Source: Phytophthora colocasiae (Eukaryota > Oomycota > Peronosporomycetes > Peronosporales > Peronosporaceae). Taken from it: 64,000 nucleotides of DNA. Below, one piece after another: positions 22,291 to 32,156 of this stretch. Every line of letters starts with the position of its first letter. The first letter of the stretch is position 1. The translations under genes and the position numbers were made by a program. The notes beneath the pieces were generated by a model, which saw only the letters and a program-made list of their open reading frames with translations, did no database searches and was not told the DNA's origin. Where the stretch lies: NCBI GenBank assembly GCA_018806915.1, contig JAGKQI010000028.1, positions 434,001 to 498,000 on the forward strand, in the 5' to 3' direction.

Positions 22291-25200
22291 AGGGTCCAAT
22301 GAAGCGATGCTTCAACTTGTTGCTCACCGTGGAGCTAACAGTGTTAAGAGGTAGGTTCCTAGTGTCGAGTAGCACTAAGTCACCCACATTAAATACACTT
22401 AAGTTTCCTCTCCCATGTTGGTCTGAGTACTCCTTTTGCTTGTCCTGTGCGAGTGCCATTGCATCTCGCACCCGGCTGATCACATTCAGCCTGTTGCCGA
22501 CAAATGTCGACAACTTCTTCCGCAACGCGGCTGGTTCCACACCGGAAACCTGGGAGGAAAGCTCTTTCCGAGCCTCTCCCCCACTTACTCTCGAAGCCGC
22601 GGTGCCCCACCCAGTGTGAGCGGCACCAGGGGTTCGAAGCCCGTTCAAGTAGAACGGCGTGAACCCCGTTGACGCGTGTACCGCGTTGTTGAGTGCAAAC
22701 TCAACCATAGGCAGCTGCGCTGACCAAGAGCGCGGCGCCTCAGCGCAAACACTGCGCAGCACGTCCTCAACCACTCGGTTGACGCGCTCCAGTCTGACCA
22801 TCAGTCTGCGGATGGTCCGCTGTTGACATCGTCAACCGTGTTCCTAACAATTGGAACAGCGTTTTCCAAAACGCAGCGGTAAACCGCGGGTCGGGGTCAG
22901 AGACAACAGTCTCAGGCAACCCGTGATAGCGGAATACGCTATCAAGGAACAACTTCGCAGTTTGTTCCCCGGTAATGGTCTCAGAGACCGGAGCAAGATG
23001 CACCATCTTGCTCAACCGGCATACAAACACCACAATGCCGGTGTTCTTCTGGTCATCGGCCGGAAGGCCGAAGACAAAGTCGAGACTCATCGACTTCCAG
23101 CAGTCCAGTGGGACTGGCAGGCTCTGCAGCGGAGCCGAAGCGTGCCCGCAGGCTTCACGCGCTGACATGTTTCACATGTCTTGATGTACTTGGCCACCCA
23201 CTTGTACATGTGGGCCCACCAAAACATCAGAGAGACCCCATGATAGGTCTTCTCTCGGCCCAAGTGGCCACTCGAAGGCACATCGTGTGCCTCGTGAAGT
23301 ATATCATACTTCAGATCCTCGTCGTTCGGAACAACGACCCGCGGAGGATCCCGGGCTCCACCCGATAGTGGAGCAGGCCATCGGCCCACTCATAGCGGTG
23401 GAGCCGTGCCCGCTGTCGAGGCGTAAGCCATTCGACCTTGGCATCTGTGCCAGCGGACAAATACCGCACAATAGGGGCGAGGGTATCATCGTCCCGATAC
23501 GCCAAGCGTATTCGATCGTAAAGATCCGTCGTGGCCCGACTAATATGAGCGAACTCATAGTCGGGCCTGCGCGACTAAAGCGTCGGCAAGCGTGTTGAGC
23601 TTGCCAGGCTTGTATTCAACGCGGAAGTTATACTCCGCGAAGAATGACAAGCCAACGCGCCATCCGCTGCGATAAGTGCGGCGTATGGATGGCTGTCCGC
23701 AAGGACGCGTGGTCCGTATAGACCACAAAGGGCCTTGAGCCCAGAAGATGCACCCTGAACTTGACAAGGGCATACTTCATCGACAAGAGTTCCTTGTCGT
23801 GAACGGGATAATTCCGTTCGGCAGCCTTCAGCTGCCTGGACTGGAACGAGATCACCCTATCTCGTCCCTCATCGTCCTGTTGCAATAGCGCACAGCCAAT
23901 TGCATAGTCGGAAGCGTCACAGACAACGCTAAACGACTTGGCATCGTCCGGCAACGCCAGGACGGGCGCGCATTGCAAGCTCGCCTTGATGCTGTCAAAA
24001 GCATCCTGGTGCTGGCGCTCCCAGCACCACTCGGCCTCCTTCTTCAGAAGGTCCGACAAAGGCTTTGCGAGTCCCGCATAGCCAGCACTGTACTTGTGCA
24101 AGTAGTTGGCTAAGCCCAACCACTTCCTCAGGTCCTTCTGTGACCGAGGAACAGGCCATGCCGCAATGGCTTTGACCTTGTCAGGATCCGCTCGGACCCC
24201 GACGCTGCTGACGAAGCAGCCGAGGACCTTAATCTCCTCAGCTGCGAAGACGCACTTGTCGATGTTGGCATAGAGCTTGTTAGCTCTCATGACCTCAAAC
24301 ACTCGACGGAGGTGCTCTCGATGCACCTCTATAGCCGTCTTGCCTCCCTCGGCACGGCTATGGACGAATATATCGTCAAAGTACGCAAAGGTCTAAACAA
24401 CTGTGTGACCAAGCGATTGAAGGTCGCTGGTGCGTTGGATAGACCTTGTGGCATTACCAGCCACTCCCAGAGCATACCGCTCGGCGTGCTCACGGCCGTG
24501 AGCGGGATATCACACTCCCGCATCAGGATCTGGTAATATCCATCCACCAGATCCAGCGCGCTATACAGCGTGCAGCCGGCCATGTTGTTCAACAACACAT
24601 CCTTGCGAGGGATCGGCGTCTGTGCTGGCACAGTCGCGCTGTTCAGCTTGTTGTAAGCATGAACCAGACGCCACTTCCCGTTCGGCTTGCGAACGCAGAA
24701 GGTTGGCGTCGAGTGCGGGGACTTCGATTCCCGCACCATTCCCGCTTTCGCCTTAGCGGCGAAGAACGCGTCAATGACGTCGCTCTGCTCTCGGGGCAGG
24801 GGCCATTGACGCGTGACACAATACTTTGTGCCTGGCACGAGATCAATCTCGTGCCTGATCCCTCGGTCTGGTGGGAGCTTTGAGGGTGGGTCCTTAGACA
24901 CCACGTCCTCAAACTCCTTCACTAAAGGATACAACGGATCCTTCAGATTCTTCAGAATCTCGGAGCCCGTGCGCGACGCACGCTGCTTCCGGAACTCCTC
25001 CAGGACGTCTTCGTCCATCACTGAGGAGGAGTTCAACTCCTCTGGAGTGGGCTCCGGCCTAAGGAGAACCATCTCCGATATCTCCCGGCCTTCAACTCGG
25101 CCAGGAAGTCCTCCATCGCGACTTCCTCGAGGTTCAATAGCTCTGATACCTCAGGCAGGGGTGCCAACTCGATGGCCCCCGCCTTCACGCGATGCCCGGT

Positions 25201-26450
25201 CACACCGTCGAAGATGTGATAGCATTCTTCGACCGGCTGTGACCTAGAACCTTTAGCTCCTGCCCCAGAGTCCTCGTGGACTTCTTCCGGGATGGTATTC
25301 TACCAACCCGGCTTACGACCATGGCGTGGGGTTAACTTACCCACGCCCGGTGATGCCACTACGATGGCATCACGAGCCCTCATGGCTCCGTGCGGAACTG
25401 CGTTACCCGCATCGGAAGCACCCTTGGTGTCTTCCTGATCAGTTATGGTCTGAGCGACCTTGCGTGGAACTACTTCTCTCACGCCTGGTGATGCCACTAC
25501 TTCGGCATCACGAGCCCTCGTGGCTCCATGCGGAACTCTGTTACCCGCATCAGTTATGGTCTGAGCGACCTGGCGTCGAACTACTTCTCGTACGCCTGGC
25601 GATGCCACTACTTCGGCATCGCGAGCCATCTTGGCTTCCTGCGGAACTCTTTGATCCGCTTGTGGACCCTAAGTTACCCACCTGGTTAGTGCTCTCGGGC
25701 ACTACCACAGTCGCAACCTGTACGTCGCTGCGACTTCGTGCGTGGGGCCCTGCTATCGTTGCAGACCCACACGTAGGGCAAGGGCCTCCGCCCGTTGCCC
25801 CGGCCATCCATGGCCCACGATCACTTCTCGTGTGGGGCGATGTAGCACCGACTACACCAGCCCCAAATACTCCTCAGGCGCTGCCGCGTCCTGGCGGTTC
25901 CAGCGAACGCCCTTAGTCCTGACAGAGGTGGGAACATGACTCACCAAAGCTCTGTCAGAGACTGCAGGCCGGCTAGCCCCAATGGCTTTGCCGCGCCAAT
26001 CGATCCAGGGCTCGTGCTTCTCAAGCCACGGCATCCCTAGGATCAAGTCGTACTTGTCCATCTCGAGGACAATGAACGACTCCACGCTGTCGAAGTCCTC
26101 AAACTTCACAGCCAGGTCCACCTGGACCTTTGGTACTTCCACCACCGTACCATCGGCTAGTCGTACGGCGACTAGCCCACTTCCCTCGCTCTCACGTAGA
26201 GCGTCCTCAAACTTGCCGCGATTCCTTGCGACAGTTTGTCGGCGAGCAAAGTTCTTGCTCGCCCCAGAGTCTATCAAGACTCTAAAGGGGTTGTTAAACC
26301 CCCGTACACTCGCGTGTACCACCAGCAGCCCACCGCTGCCCTTCTCCGCTTTGAGAGTCCCAAGACTCTCTGGGGCTAAGTCTCCACTGCGTGTGCCTCC
26401 CGCACCACCCGCATGGGGACTTAGTGTTTCCCCAGTAGGGCGCCCCGCCC
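21404..26450 (-). pseudogene. Pol of the 8.3-kb chromovirus (multiply frameshifted)
   Basis: Reading leftwards: aspartic protease (VLIDSGASKNF, about 26270; open 26450-25852), RT (25072-24329, with FCVRKPNGKWRLVHAYNKLN and VMPQGLSNAPATF), the catalytic YFDD in a shifted frame near 24360-24375, and RNase H (24326-23628; VCDASDYAIGCALLQ, VVYTDHASLR). Its end lies in another frame (about 23640-23560). The integrase HHCC finger follows (23290-23150; HEAHDVPSSGH, CETCQ), then the core (23168-22800; LDFVFGLP, VVSDPDPRF) and C-terminus (22801-22190, then 22239-22003; HLTFYVGRLKRY). A chromodomain lies near 21620-21450 (HYHVERVLQE, WRGYPASQSTWEPI). At least five frame changes make it non-functional as read. 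Gag to pol is a -1 shift, as is common. Confidence 0.85.
25340..25660 (-). repeat. Tandem repeats between protease and RT
   Basis: Three imperfect units of about 105-135 bp (starts near 25343, 25478 and 25585) each encode a version of RARDAEVVASPGVREVV on the minus strand. The first unit has about 30 extra bp. They fall in the linker of pol and include GATGCC..GGCATC inverted repeats. Confidence 0.75.
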
Positions 26451-27455
26451 CTACTGGTCCCCGGAGTTCCCCTGACTCTTGGGCGCCGGCTTCTTCCAGC
26501 GGCCCTTAGAGCCCTGAGGCTTGGAAGACCTCTTCCATTGCCCCCCAGAGGGGCAGACACGTGCGAAGTGTCCGAAACGCCCGCACTCGAAACAGCGGAT
26601 GCGTTTCTGCTCGGCGAGCCCCAAGTCCATAGGGGCTGGTCCCGAGCCTGCTCCATTCCCAGGAGCACTGGCCGACGCCGTCGTCGGCCCGCTGTGGCCT
26701 TGCCACGCAGAGGCAGGAGTCTGAGCCTGTGTATGGCTGTACTCCTCCTGGAGCGCGACTTGAATCGCCTCCTCCATCGTGTTGACCTGCACGCGGAACA
26801 GTTGCGTGCGGGCCGGGCTTACTCTTAAGCCGTCCATGAACACAGTTACTTGGATGTGTTCAGGTAGGGGGTTTCCTACCAGAGATGCCGCGAGAACACG
26901 CATCTCTTGGATGTACTCGTGCAGGTCACGTTTCCCTTGCTTGCAGGCTAGGAAGCGTGACCGCTGGCGATACTCATAGTTCGCCGGGAGAAATGCGGCC
27001 CGAAGCTGTTCGCACAGCTGGGCCCAGGATGTAAAACATCCAGGCGACGTCGCTTCGCGCGTGTACGCCCATGTCTTCGCTCGACCCCCGAGGTTAGACA
27101 GCGCGAAAGCGACCCGAAGTCGCTCCACCGAGATGAGAGCCGCCTCCATGGCGAGCTCAACTTCTCGGATCCAGAAGTGAAGGTTTTCACCTTCTTTCCC
27201 TTCATAGGGAAGAACCTTGAGTCTTAAAGGCTTGGGCTGAACCGGCCTCGGTTCAACCACAGGAGCCTCAAAGGTTCCTCGAACGTGCTCAATGAGCCCA
27301 CGTTCGTACATGTCGAACGCCGCCACGCGTTCGACCTGCTCGGCCGGCGTCGCCGCCGCCAAGCTCCGGAAGGCATCCATCCCAAAGATGCCCGCCATCT
27401 TCCGGACCGACTCAAACTGAGAGTCGGTCAAGTGAGGAAACTCACTTCGATCCAT
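26451..27455 (-). CDS. Gag of the 8.3-kb chromovirus
   Basis: An intact frame of about 335 codons begins at the ATG 27455 (a TTG lies three codons upstream). It contains the retrotransposon-gag capsid domain (GENLHFWIREVELAMEAA; SWAQLCEQLRAAF; LHEYIQEMRVLA) and one CCHC zinc knuckle (CFECGRFGHFARVC, about 26607-26566), then a basic tail (GRWKKPAPKSQG). Gag would form particles that package the element RNA. It ends at 26451, where pol opens in the -1 frame. It is the only clearly intact sense-strand gene of this element. Confidence 0.88.
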   Translation of the reverse strand: MDRSEFPHLTDSQFESVRKMAGIFGMDAFRSLAAATPAEQVERVAAFDMYERGLIEHVRGTFEAPVVEPRPVQPKPLRLKVLPYEGKEGENLHFWIREVELAMEAALISVERLRVAFALSNLGGRAKTWAYTREATSPGCFTSWAQLCEQLRAAFLPANYEYRQRSRFLACKQGKRDLHEYIQEMRVLAASLVGNPLPEHIQVTVFMDGLRVSPARTQLFRVQVNTMEEAIQVALQEEYSHTQAQTPASAWQGHSGPTTASASAPGNGAGSGPAPMDLGLAEQKRIRCFECGRFGHFARVCPSGGQWKRSSKPQGSKGRWKKPAPKSQGNSGDQ

Positions 27456-27519
27456 GATGGCCAACTACTTCTGGCCACAGAGGATTCAGGTAATCAATCT
27501 ACCCGTGTAGGCGTAGGAT

Positions 27520-27538
27520 TGACTACGAGTGCTACCAA
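27520..27538 (-). promoter_or_regulatory. Candidate primer binding site of the 8.3-kb chromovirus
   Basis: On the minus strand, TGGTAGCACTCGTAG begins a few bases inside the 5' LTR. TGG at this position fits the complement of a tRNA CCA end; the tRNA was not identified. Confidence 0.55.
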
Positions 27539-27539
27539 G

Positions 27540-27855
27540 TGAGGCGGGGGTCACACAGCACTTCACACAGAGGAAGGCTTGGAGTATACAAACTCCTAGT
27601 GAACGGCAGTTCACTCGGTCCCCAAAGACTTAGGGAGACTAACTAAAGATTAGGTAGATTTAAGACTGAATATATTATAGATACTTGTTAGCTTGGCCTG
27701 CAATACAAACTAAAAGATATCTATAGTGTAACCTATATAGAAGGTGATAGGTGGCTGCGGAGCCACCTGCCACGTGTCACCATGATGTGTGACACACCAA
27801 ATGTATCCACTTCGGAAGAGTGACTAAAGTCACTCTTCAATGTAACCCCGTTACA
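27540..27855 (-). repeat. 5' LTR (element orientation) of the 8.3-kb chromovirus
   Basis: This matches 19562-19877 apart from the second base triplet (TGA instead of TGT) and one G-to-A change near 27632. The promoter for the minus-strand gag-pol transcript is expected here. Confidence 0.95.
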
Positions 27856-27860
27856 TCTTC

Positions 27861-28334
27861 TGTCCCTACAGTCTGAGGGTGTCTCACTCCTGCACTTCTC
27901 ACCCCTCGATCGAGTCGTAAGCATTGTATCAATACACACGCAACCCAATGCTCTTGTCGCCTCGAATTCTCCAACCTTCTTTCTTTCCCTCCTGTGCTAT
28001 TGACTCCCGCTTCCATCCTTTGTTTGTTGTACGACACCGACCTTGTTACATGTTGTGGTGCCGCACGCGGCCGCTTCCTCGTGCAGGGCTGCGGCCCGGA
28101 AGGCCGTCCTGCAGATACGAATCCTCCGTGTACGTGAAGCCTTTGAACGGATCGTTGCCCGTCAGACTGCTACCGTACGCGTTGGCACCGGGTCGTCGTC
28201 CCATAGCCATCGCCATACCGCGCACGTGGTTGTCCGGACTCACAACAGGCATATCTGTGAACTCGCGGTCGAACTGGGACCCGAGAACGTAGGGCGCCAA
28301 GGAGGAGGCAACTGACCTGTTGCAAGCGCGCCCC
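27861..28334 (-). pseudogene. Truncated duplicate of the PX-AGC kinase 3' end
   Basis: This is near identical to 33661-34150, the last exon end and 3' flank of the PX-AGC kinase gene. The minus frame reproduces the C-terminal tail, including the hydrophobic motif NDPFKGFTYTEDSY, but a 12-bp deletion occurs near 28281 and homology ends near 28334, so only about 85 codons remain. With 19532-19561 on the other side of the 8.3-kb element it forms one duplicated block. It has no kinase core and is presumably non-functional. Confidence 0.9.
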
Positions 28335-28694
28335 GCTTTTCACGTTACTGAGGAGACGTTTCTCTTGATCATTCTCTGTGAATACCAGTGATGACCATAG
28401 ACTGAGTTCTAGCGCAATCAGTGTTTCCCCCAGACAAGCAGTGCCCGACTCAATCAGCATTGGTTCATTGGTGACTTCGGAACCAGTGAAACTGGGTACG
28501 ATGAAACTGTCAGGATTCTTGATGATAGAGCAGGTATAGAGCAGGCTGCCAGATATCACTGGCGGCCGTACATGTTCCCTCTCTTGCTGCCATCAGCAAG
28601 AGAACTTTACTGAAAACTATAGGCAGTGTTGATTGTCTAGAACGCTCACTTTACAATTTGCTAGCTACTGCAAAGCCCGGTACGTTCATTCTCC
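28335..28694. other. No recognised gene
   Basis: About 360 bp between the kinase fragment and the next duplicated block. A minus frame of about 75 codons (28559-28335) is open but matches nothing I know and fuses into the kinase fragment, so I do not call it a gene. Confidence 0.5.
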
Positions 28695-29660
28695 TCGTGG
28701 TTTTCGTTTGATTGATCGAATCCGCTAAAAGAACGCTCTCCCTTTCCCGTTTCTTTCCTCCTTTCACTTCCGAGACAGGGGTGGTAGGTCGCGAAAGGAA
28801 ACGACCATCAAAGTACGAGCCTGAAGATCGACAGAGAGGACGAAAGAAGGTGAAGAAGCGAGCGGAGATGGACCTGTCATCGATAACATCGTATGCGGAC
28901 GCTGCCCCTCAGGTACTACGCTACACTGTAGTGTATATGAAAACCAAGGAATACCTCACATGGTCGTATGTTTGGATATGAATGTAGTTGGAGGAAAACA
29001 TTATTGAAGATCTGGCTGTCATCCTGGATTGGGATCTTGATGCGTTGCAAGAGTTTGTAGCGAGGGCAATCGTAAATGATGGTGCTCCGAACCCACCGGC
29101 GAGACCAGGGTGGCTGAGGACATTTCCTCCAACAGCAGCGTCGCTTGCTGATGATATTGTGACGCATCTTGCACAAGTGGCGGGTGGTCGATTCGGGGTT
29201 GTTGTGCTTGCCCCGAACGATATGACTCAATACGGCAACATCTGCGCGCGGATCGGAATTCTTGAAATCGAACCATTCATGCAAGTCAATTTCGCTGCAG
29301 CGCCTCGAAACCAACGTCTTGCTCGGACCGGCTATTTGATGGATAATCGCAGGGTACTGCAACCACTCGATCTAGCACGTGCTCCTCCATCACCACCACT
29401 ACGTCAGATCTTTTCATGATCCGATGATGTTTCGCTAATGAAATCGTCGCATAAGATGCGCTTTTCTTCCGATAGTTCATTCGAGAAGAAGTGATAATCC
29501 GAAAAGTTTTTTCTCGTCCCCTCATAATACTAGTTTTACCAATAATTGTTATATTTCAGCATTAGGTCCTTGCATTACATGAGTAGCTGCCGACAGCGAT
29601 TTCCAGACAATACCTCCGAGTGATTGTTTTCTTTCTCCTGAGCTACTTAACCGAAGCTCA
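28695..29660. repeat. Duplicated block B, copy 1 (matches 30855-31860)
   Basis: This block of about 1 kb is repeated at 30855-31860 with high identity over the coding part and lower identity with indels in the last 200 bp. Each copy holds the same small two-exon gene. Confidence 0.88.
28868..29419 (+). CDS. Small two-exon gene of unknown function, copy 1
   Basis: The ATG at 28868 opens a 15-codon exon (28868-28912). A 75-bp GT..AG intron (28913-28987) follows, then an exon of 143 codons (28988-29419), giving about 158 residues. The intron contains stops in the exon frame, so splicing is needed. The protein has no signal peptide or membrane segment. A conserved core includes ILDWDLDALQEFVARAI and a C-terminal part rich in Arg and Leu ending PPLRQIFS. 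I recognise no family. The second copy at 31028-31597 differs mainly by an indel near the start of exon 2. The frame stays open in both despite nucleotide differences, which favours a real gene. Confidence 0.6.
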
Positions 29661-29805
29661 AATCTCTCTCAGCTTTAGCAGGGCCGATGCCTCGCATACT
29701 CTTCTTCTGATCTACTTAAGTAGCAAACAAATCGTCAAGTAAAAATGGAAAATATACAGAGGAGCTCCATACAGTTCGAGCCCGAATGAGACGTTGTGAT
29801 AAGGT

Positions 29806-30126
29806 TCACGCTTTGGAAAACTTGATCCGCTTCGACTCCGCTAGGATTTTCTGGTATTGGTACTCAATGTCCCCCTTGGAAATACCCTCCTCCTCTATAG
29901 TTTTGTCCACTGTAGAACAAATCTTAACGTCGTTCTGCCATTCTGTAGCGGCTTCAAGAGGCATCGCACAGTTGCAATTCTTCGCACAGGGAGAACTGTC
30001 GAAATGGAGATGGGAGTAAAAGAGCTCTTTTCGGCAACCTGTAGCCATCTCACAGACGACGACATCTTCCAACTCCCCTCGAGAGCTCCCATTGGTTACA
30101 CAACCCCCAGAGCCGATGCCGTCCAC
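29806..30126 (-). CDS. Unknown Cys-containing protein, possibly partial
   Basis: This is a minus-strand frame of 106 codons starting at an ATG at 30126. It has a Cys cluster (SSPCAKNCNCAMP) and a charged helical C-terminus (KTIEEEGISKGDIEYQYQKI). Part of it is duplicated at 1-210. A candidate GT..AG intron in the middle (about 30003-30055, minus strand) would change the protein, so the exon structure is uncertain. I recognise no family; it may be the last exon of a larger gene. Confidence 0.4.
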   Translation of the reverse strand: MDGIGSGGCVTNGSSRGELEDVVVCEMATGCRKELFYSHLHFDSSPCAKNCNCAMPLEAATEWQNDVKICSTVDKTIEEEGISKGDIEYQYQKILAESKRIKFSKA

Positions 30127-30536
30127 ATCCGAGTCTTTCAGTTGTCAGCGTCTCTTGTCAGCTTCGGAGTACAATAGAATACACTCAGTAGGTTTTCCAT
30201 CACGACCACTTCGTCCCTACAACAAATTGAGTCTGTTAATTCCCAACCAAAAACTTAAACCCAAGATGTAGACGCACAATTTGTTGAGAAGAAGCGACGA
30301 TCGAATGATGAACCACAAATCTCACGTCTGCACGGTCAACTCCCATCTGTGAACAACATCACCCTTGAGGTTAGTAAATCTCCATCCCAACAAATAGTTT
30401 TACAAAGCAATTATCGTACCCCAAAGGCGCTGGTCACACAAATGATCGTCAATTGGCCCATCCATCATCCACTGCTTCCGCACAAAATCACGACGTTTGC
30501 GTGGTAAACAGCCATGATACACTCCCGCGTGGCAAA

Positions 30537-30738
30537 CCACCGCTCTGGAACTGTATCAACTCTTATGTATCGACTTCTTTCAGGTCGGAAGCGATCATCG
30601 CCGAGTTGTCAGTTTGGTCTCCATCGCTGGTCCTCTCGACTGTGACGCATCTCTTCGGGCTCAACGACCTTCAAATGGTACCGTATTCACTCGGACACTT
30701 CATTGGAGCTGTACTGGGCGTTTGGTTTAAGTTGCACA
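30537..30738 (+). pseudogene. Fragment of the lipase gene
   Basis: About 200 bp match 32498-32707 in the middle of the lipase gene, starting within the codons after the GHSFGATT nucleophile motif and ending at GTTGCACAC. The fragment lacks both ends of the gene and has an 8-bp deletion near 30639 compared with the longer copy. It also lacks the extra T that shifts the frame in the longer copy. Confidence 0.88.
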
Positions 30739-30854
30739 CCGTCGCAGCACCGGTAAAGAAGTAACAGAACTAACAACGACCTACGTTGCTTCAAGACGCT
30801 CTTCGGTTCTCTGCTCATCAACAAGTTCTGGACGTTGTGTACGCTTTTCACTCT

Positions 30855-31860
30855 TGGTGTTTCGTTTTTGATTGATCGAATCCGCTAAAAGAACGCTCTC
30901 CCTTTCCCGTTTCTTTCCTCCTTTCATTTCCGAGACAGGGGTGGTAGGTCGCGAAAGGAAACGACCATCAAAGTACGAGCCTGAAGATCGACAGAGAGGA
31001 CGAAAGAAGGTGAAGAAGCGAGCGGAGATGGACCTGTCATCGATAACATCGTATGCGGACGCTGCCCCTCAGGTACTACGCTACACTGTAGTGTATATGA
31101 AAACCAAGGAATACCTCACATGGTCACTTGTTTGGATATGAATGTAGTTGGAGGAAACGCTCTCGCACGTCAACATTACTGAAGACGATCCGGCTGTCAT
31201 CCTGGATTGGGATCTTGATGCGTTGCAAGAGTTCGTAGCGAGGGCGATCGTTATTGATGGTGCTCCGAACCCACCGGCGAGACCAGGGTGGCTGAGGACA
31301 TTTCCTCCAACAGCAGCGTCGCTTGCTGACGATATTGTGACGCGTCTTGCACAAGTGGCGGGTGGTCGATTCGGGATTGTTGTGCTTGCCCCGAACACTA
31401 TGACTCAATACGGCAATATCTGCGTGCGGATCAGAGATCTCGAAGTCGAACCATTCATGCAAGTCAATTTCGCTGCAGCGCCTCGAAACCAACGTCTTGC
31501 TCGGACCGGCTATTTGATGGATAATCGCAGGGTACTGCAACCACTCGATCTAGCACGTGCTCCTCCATCACCACCACTACGTCAGATCTTTTCATGATCC
31601 GATGATGTTTCGCTAATGAAATCGTCGCATAAGATGCGCTTTTCTTCCGATAGTTCATTCGAGAAGAAGTGATAATCCGAGCAATAAAAGTTTCTTTCTC
31701 GTCCGCTCTTCTTTCGCATCATAAAACTAGTTTTACCAATAGTAGCCATAATGTCAGCACATTAAATTAGGTTCTTATATCAGTACTTTGAAGTAATACA
31801 TGGCTAGCTACCGCCTCAAGAGTGATTGTTTTCTTTCTCGTGAGCTACTTAACCGAAGCG
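30855..31860. repeat. Duplicated block B, copy 2
   Basis: This matches 28695-29660. The flanking sequence differs on both sides, so block B has been duplicated independently of, or rearranged after, the larger duplication. Confidence 0.88.
31028..31597 (+). CDS. Small two-exon gene of unknown function, copy 2
   Basis: Exon 1 is 31028-31072, intron 31073-31147 (75 bp, GT..AG), exon 2 31148-31597, giving about 164 residues. Compared with copy 1 it has extra residues (TLSHVN region) at the start of exon 2 and scattered substitutions, for example INDG/IDG-type changes in the middle. The C-terminal 50 residues are identical. No known domain is evident. Which copy is ancestral cannot be decided from the window. 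Confidence 0.6.
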
Positions 31861-32156
31861 GAAGACGTCGAAATATCTCGAGACTGGGGTGGGGATGGAG
31901 AAGAAGAAATCGATATTTTCTCTTTGTTTTGAACTTGGTTGTCACACTTTAGTTAGCTTTGCACAAGTGAATAATTATTTTGTCATTTGAATGGTACAGT
32001 AGAAGATCGTGTCTATCTTTGCCAAAGCGTTCGAATTCGATGCCATTCCTATCGGGTCCGACGTAGCAATCATTCTCCGACGGAACAACAACGAATACCA
32101 ACGTCACTTTCAACCTTACGTCGTCCGTCCATCATTCCTCATCTATCCTCAAAGCC

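Larger units (their letters stand above)
19562..27855 (-). mobile_element. 8.3-kb chromovirus with antisense ORF, inserted in duplicated host locus
   Basis: The element is bounded by 316-bp LTRs with TG..CA ends and by 5-bp repeats TCTTC (19557-19561 and 27856-27860). Its gag-pol runs on the minus strand: gag, protease, RT, RNase H, integrase, chromodomain from right to left. The undisturbed target sequence is present at 33631-33680. The LTRs differ at only two positions, so insertion is recent. Yet pol is split over several frames, so the copy probably needed proteins in trans, or the sequence has indel errors. A long plus-strand ORF occupies the region next to its 3' LTR. Confidence 0.95.

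Noticed and set aside
25326..25916. Plus-strand frame of 196 codons across the tandem repeats
   Set aside because: It mirrors the repetitive minus-strand pol linker and has no independent support.
28170..28559. Minus-strand frame of 129 codons joining unknown sequence to the kinase fragment
   Set aside because: Its right part is a shifted reading of the duplicated kinase tail; the rest has no support.
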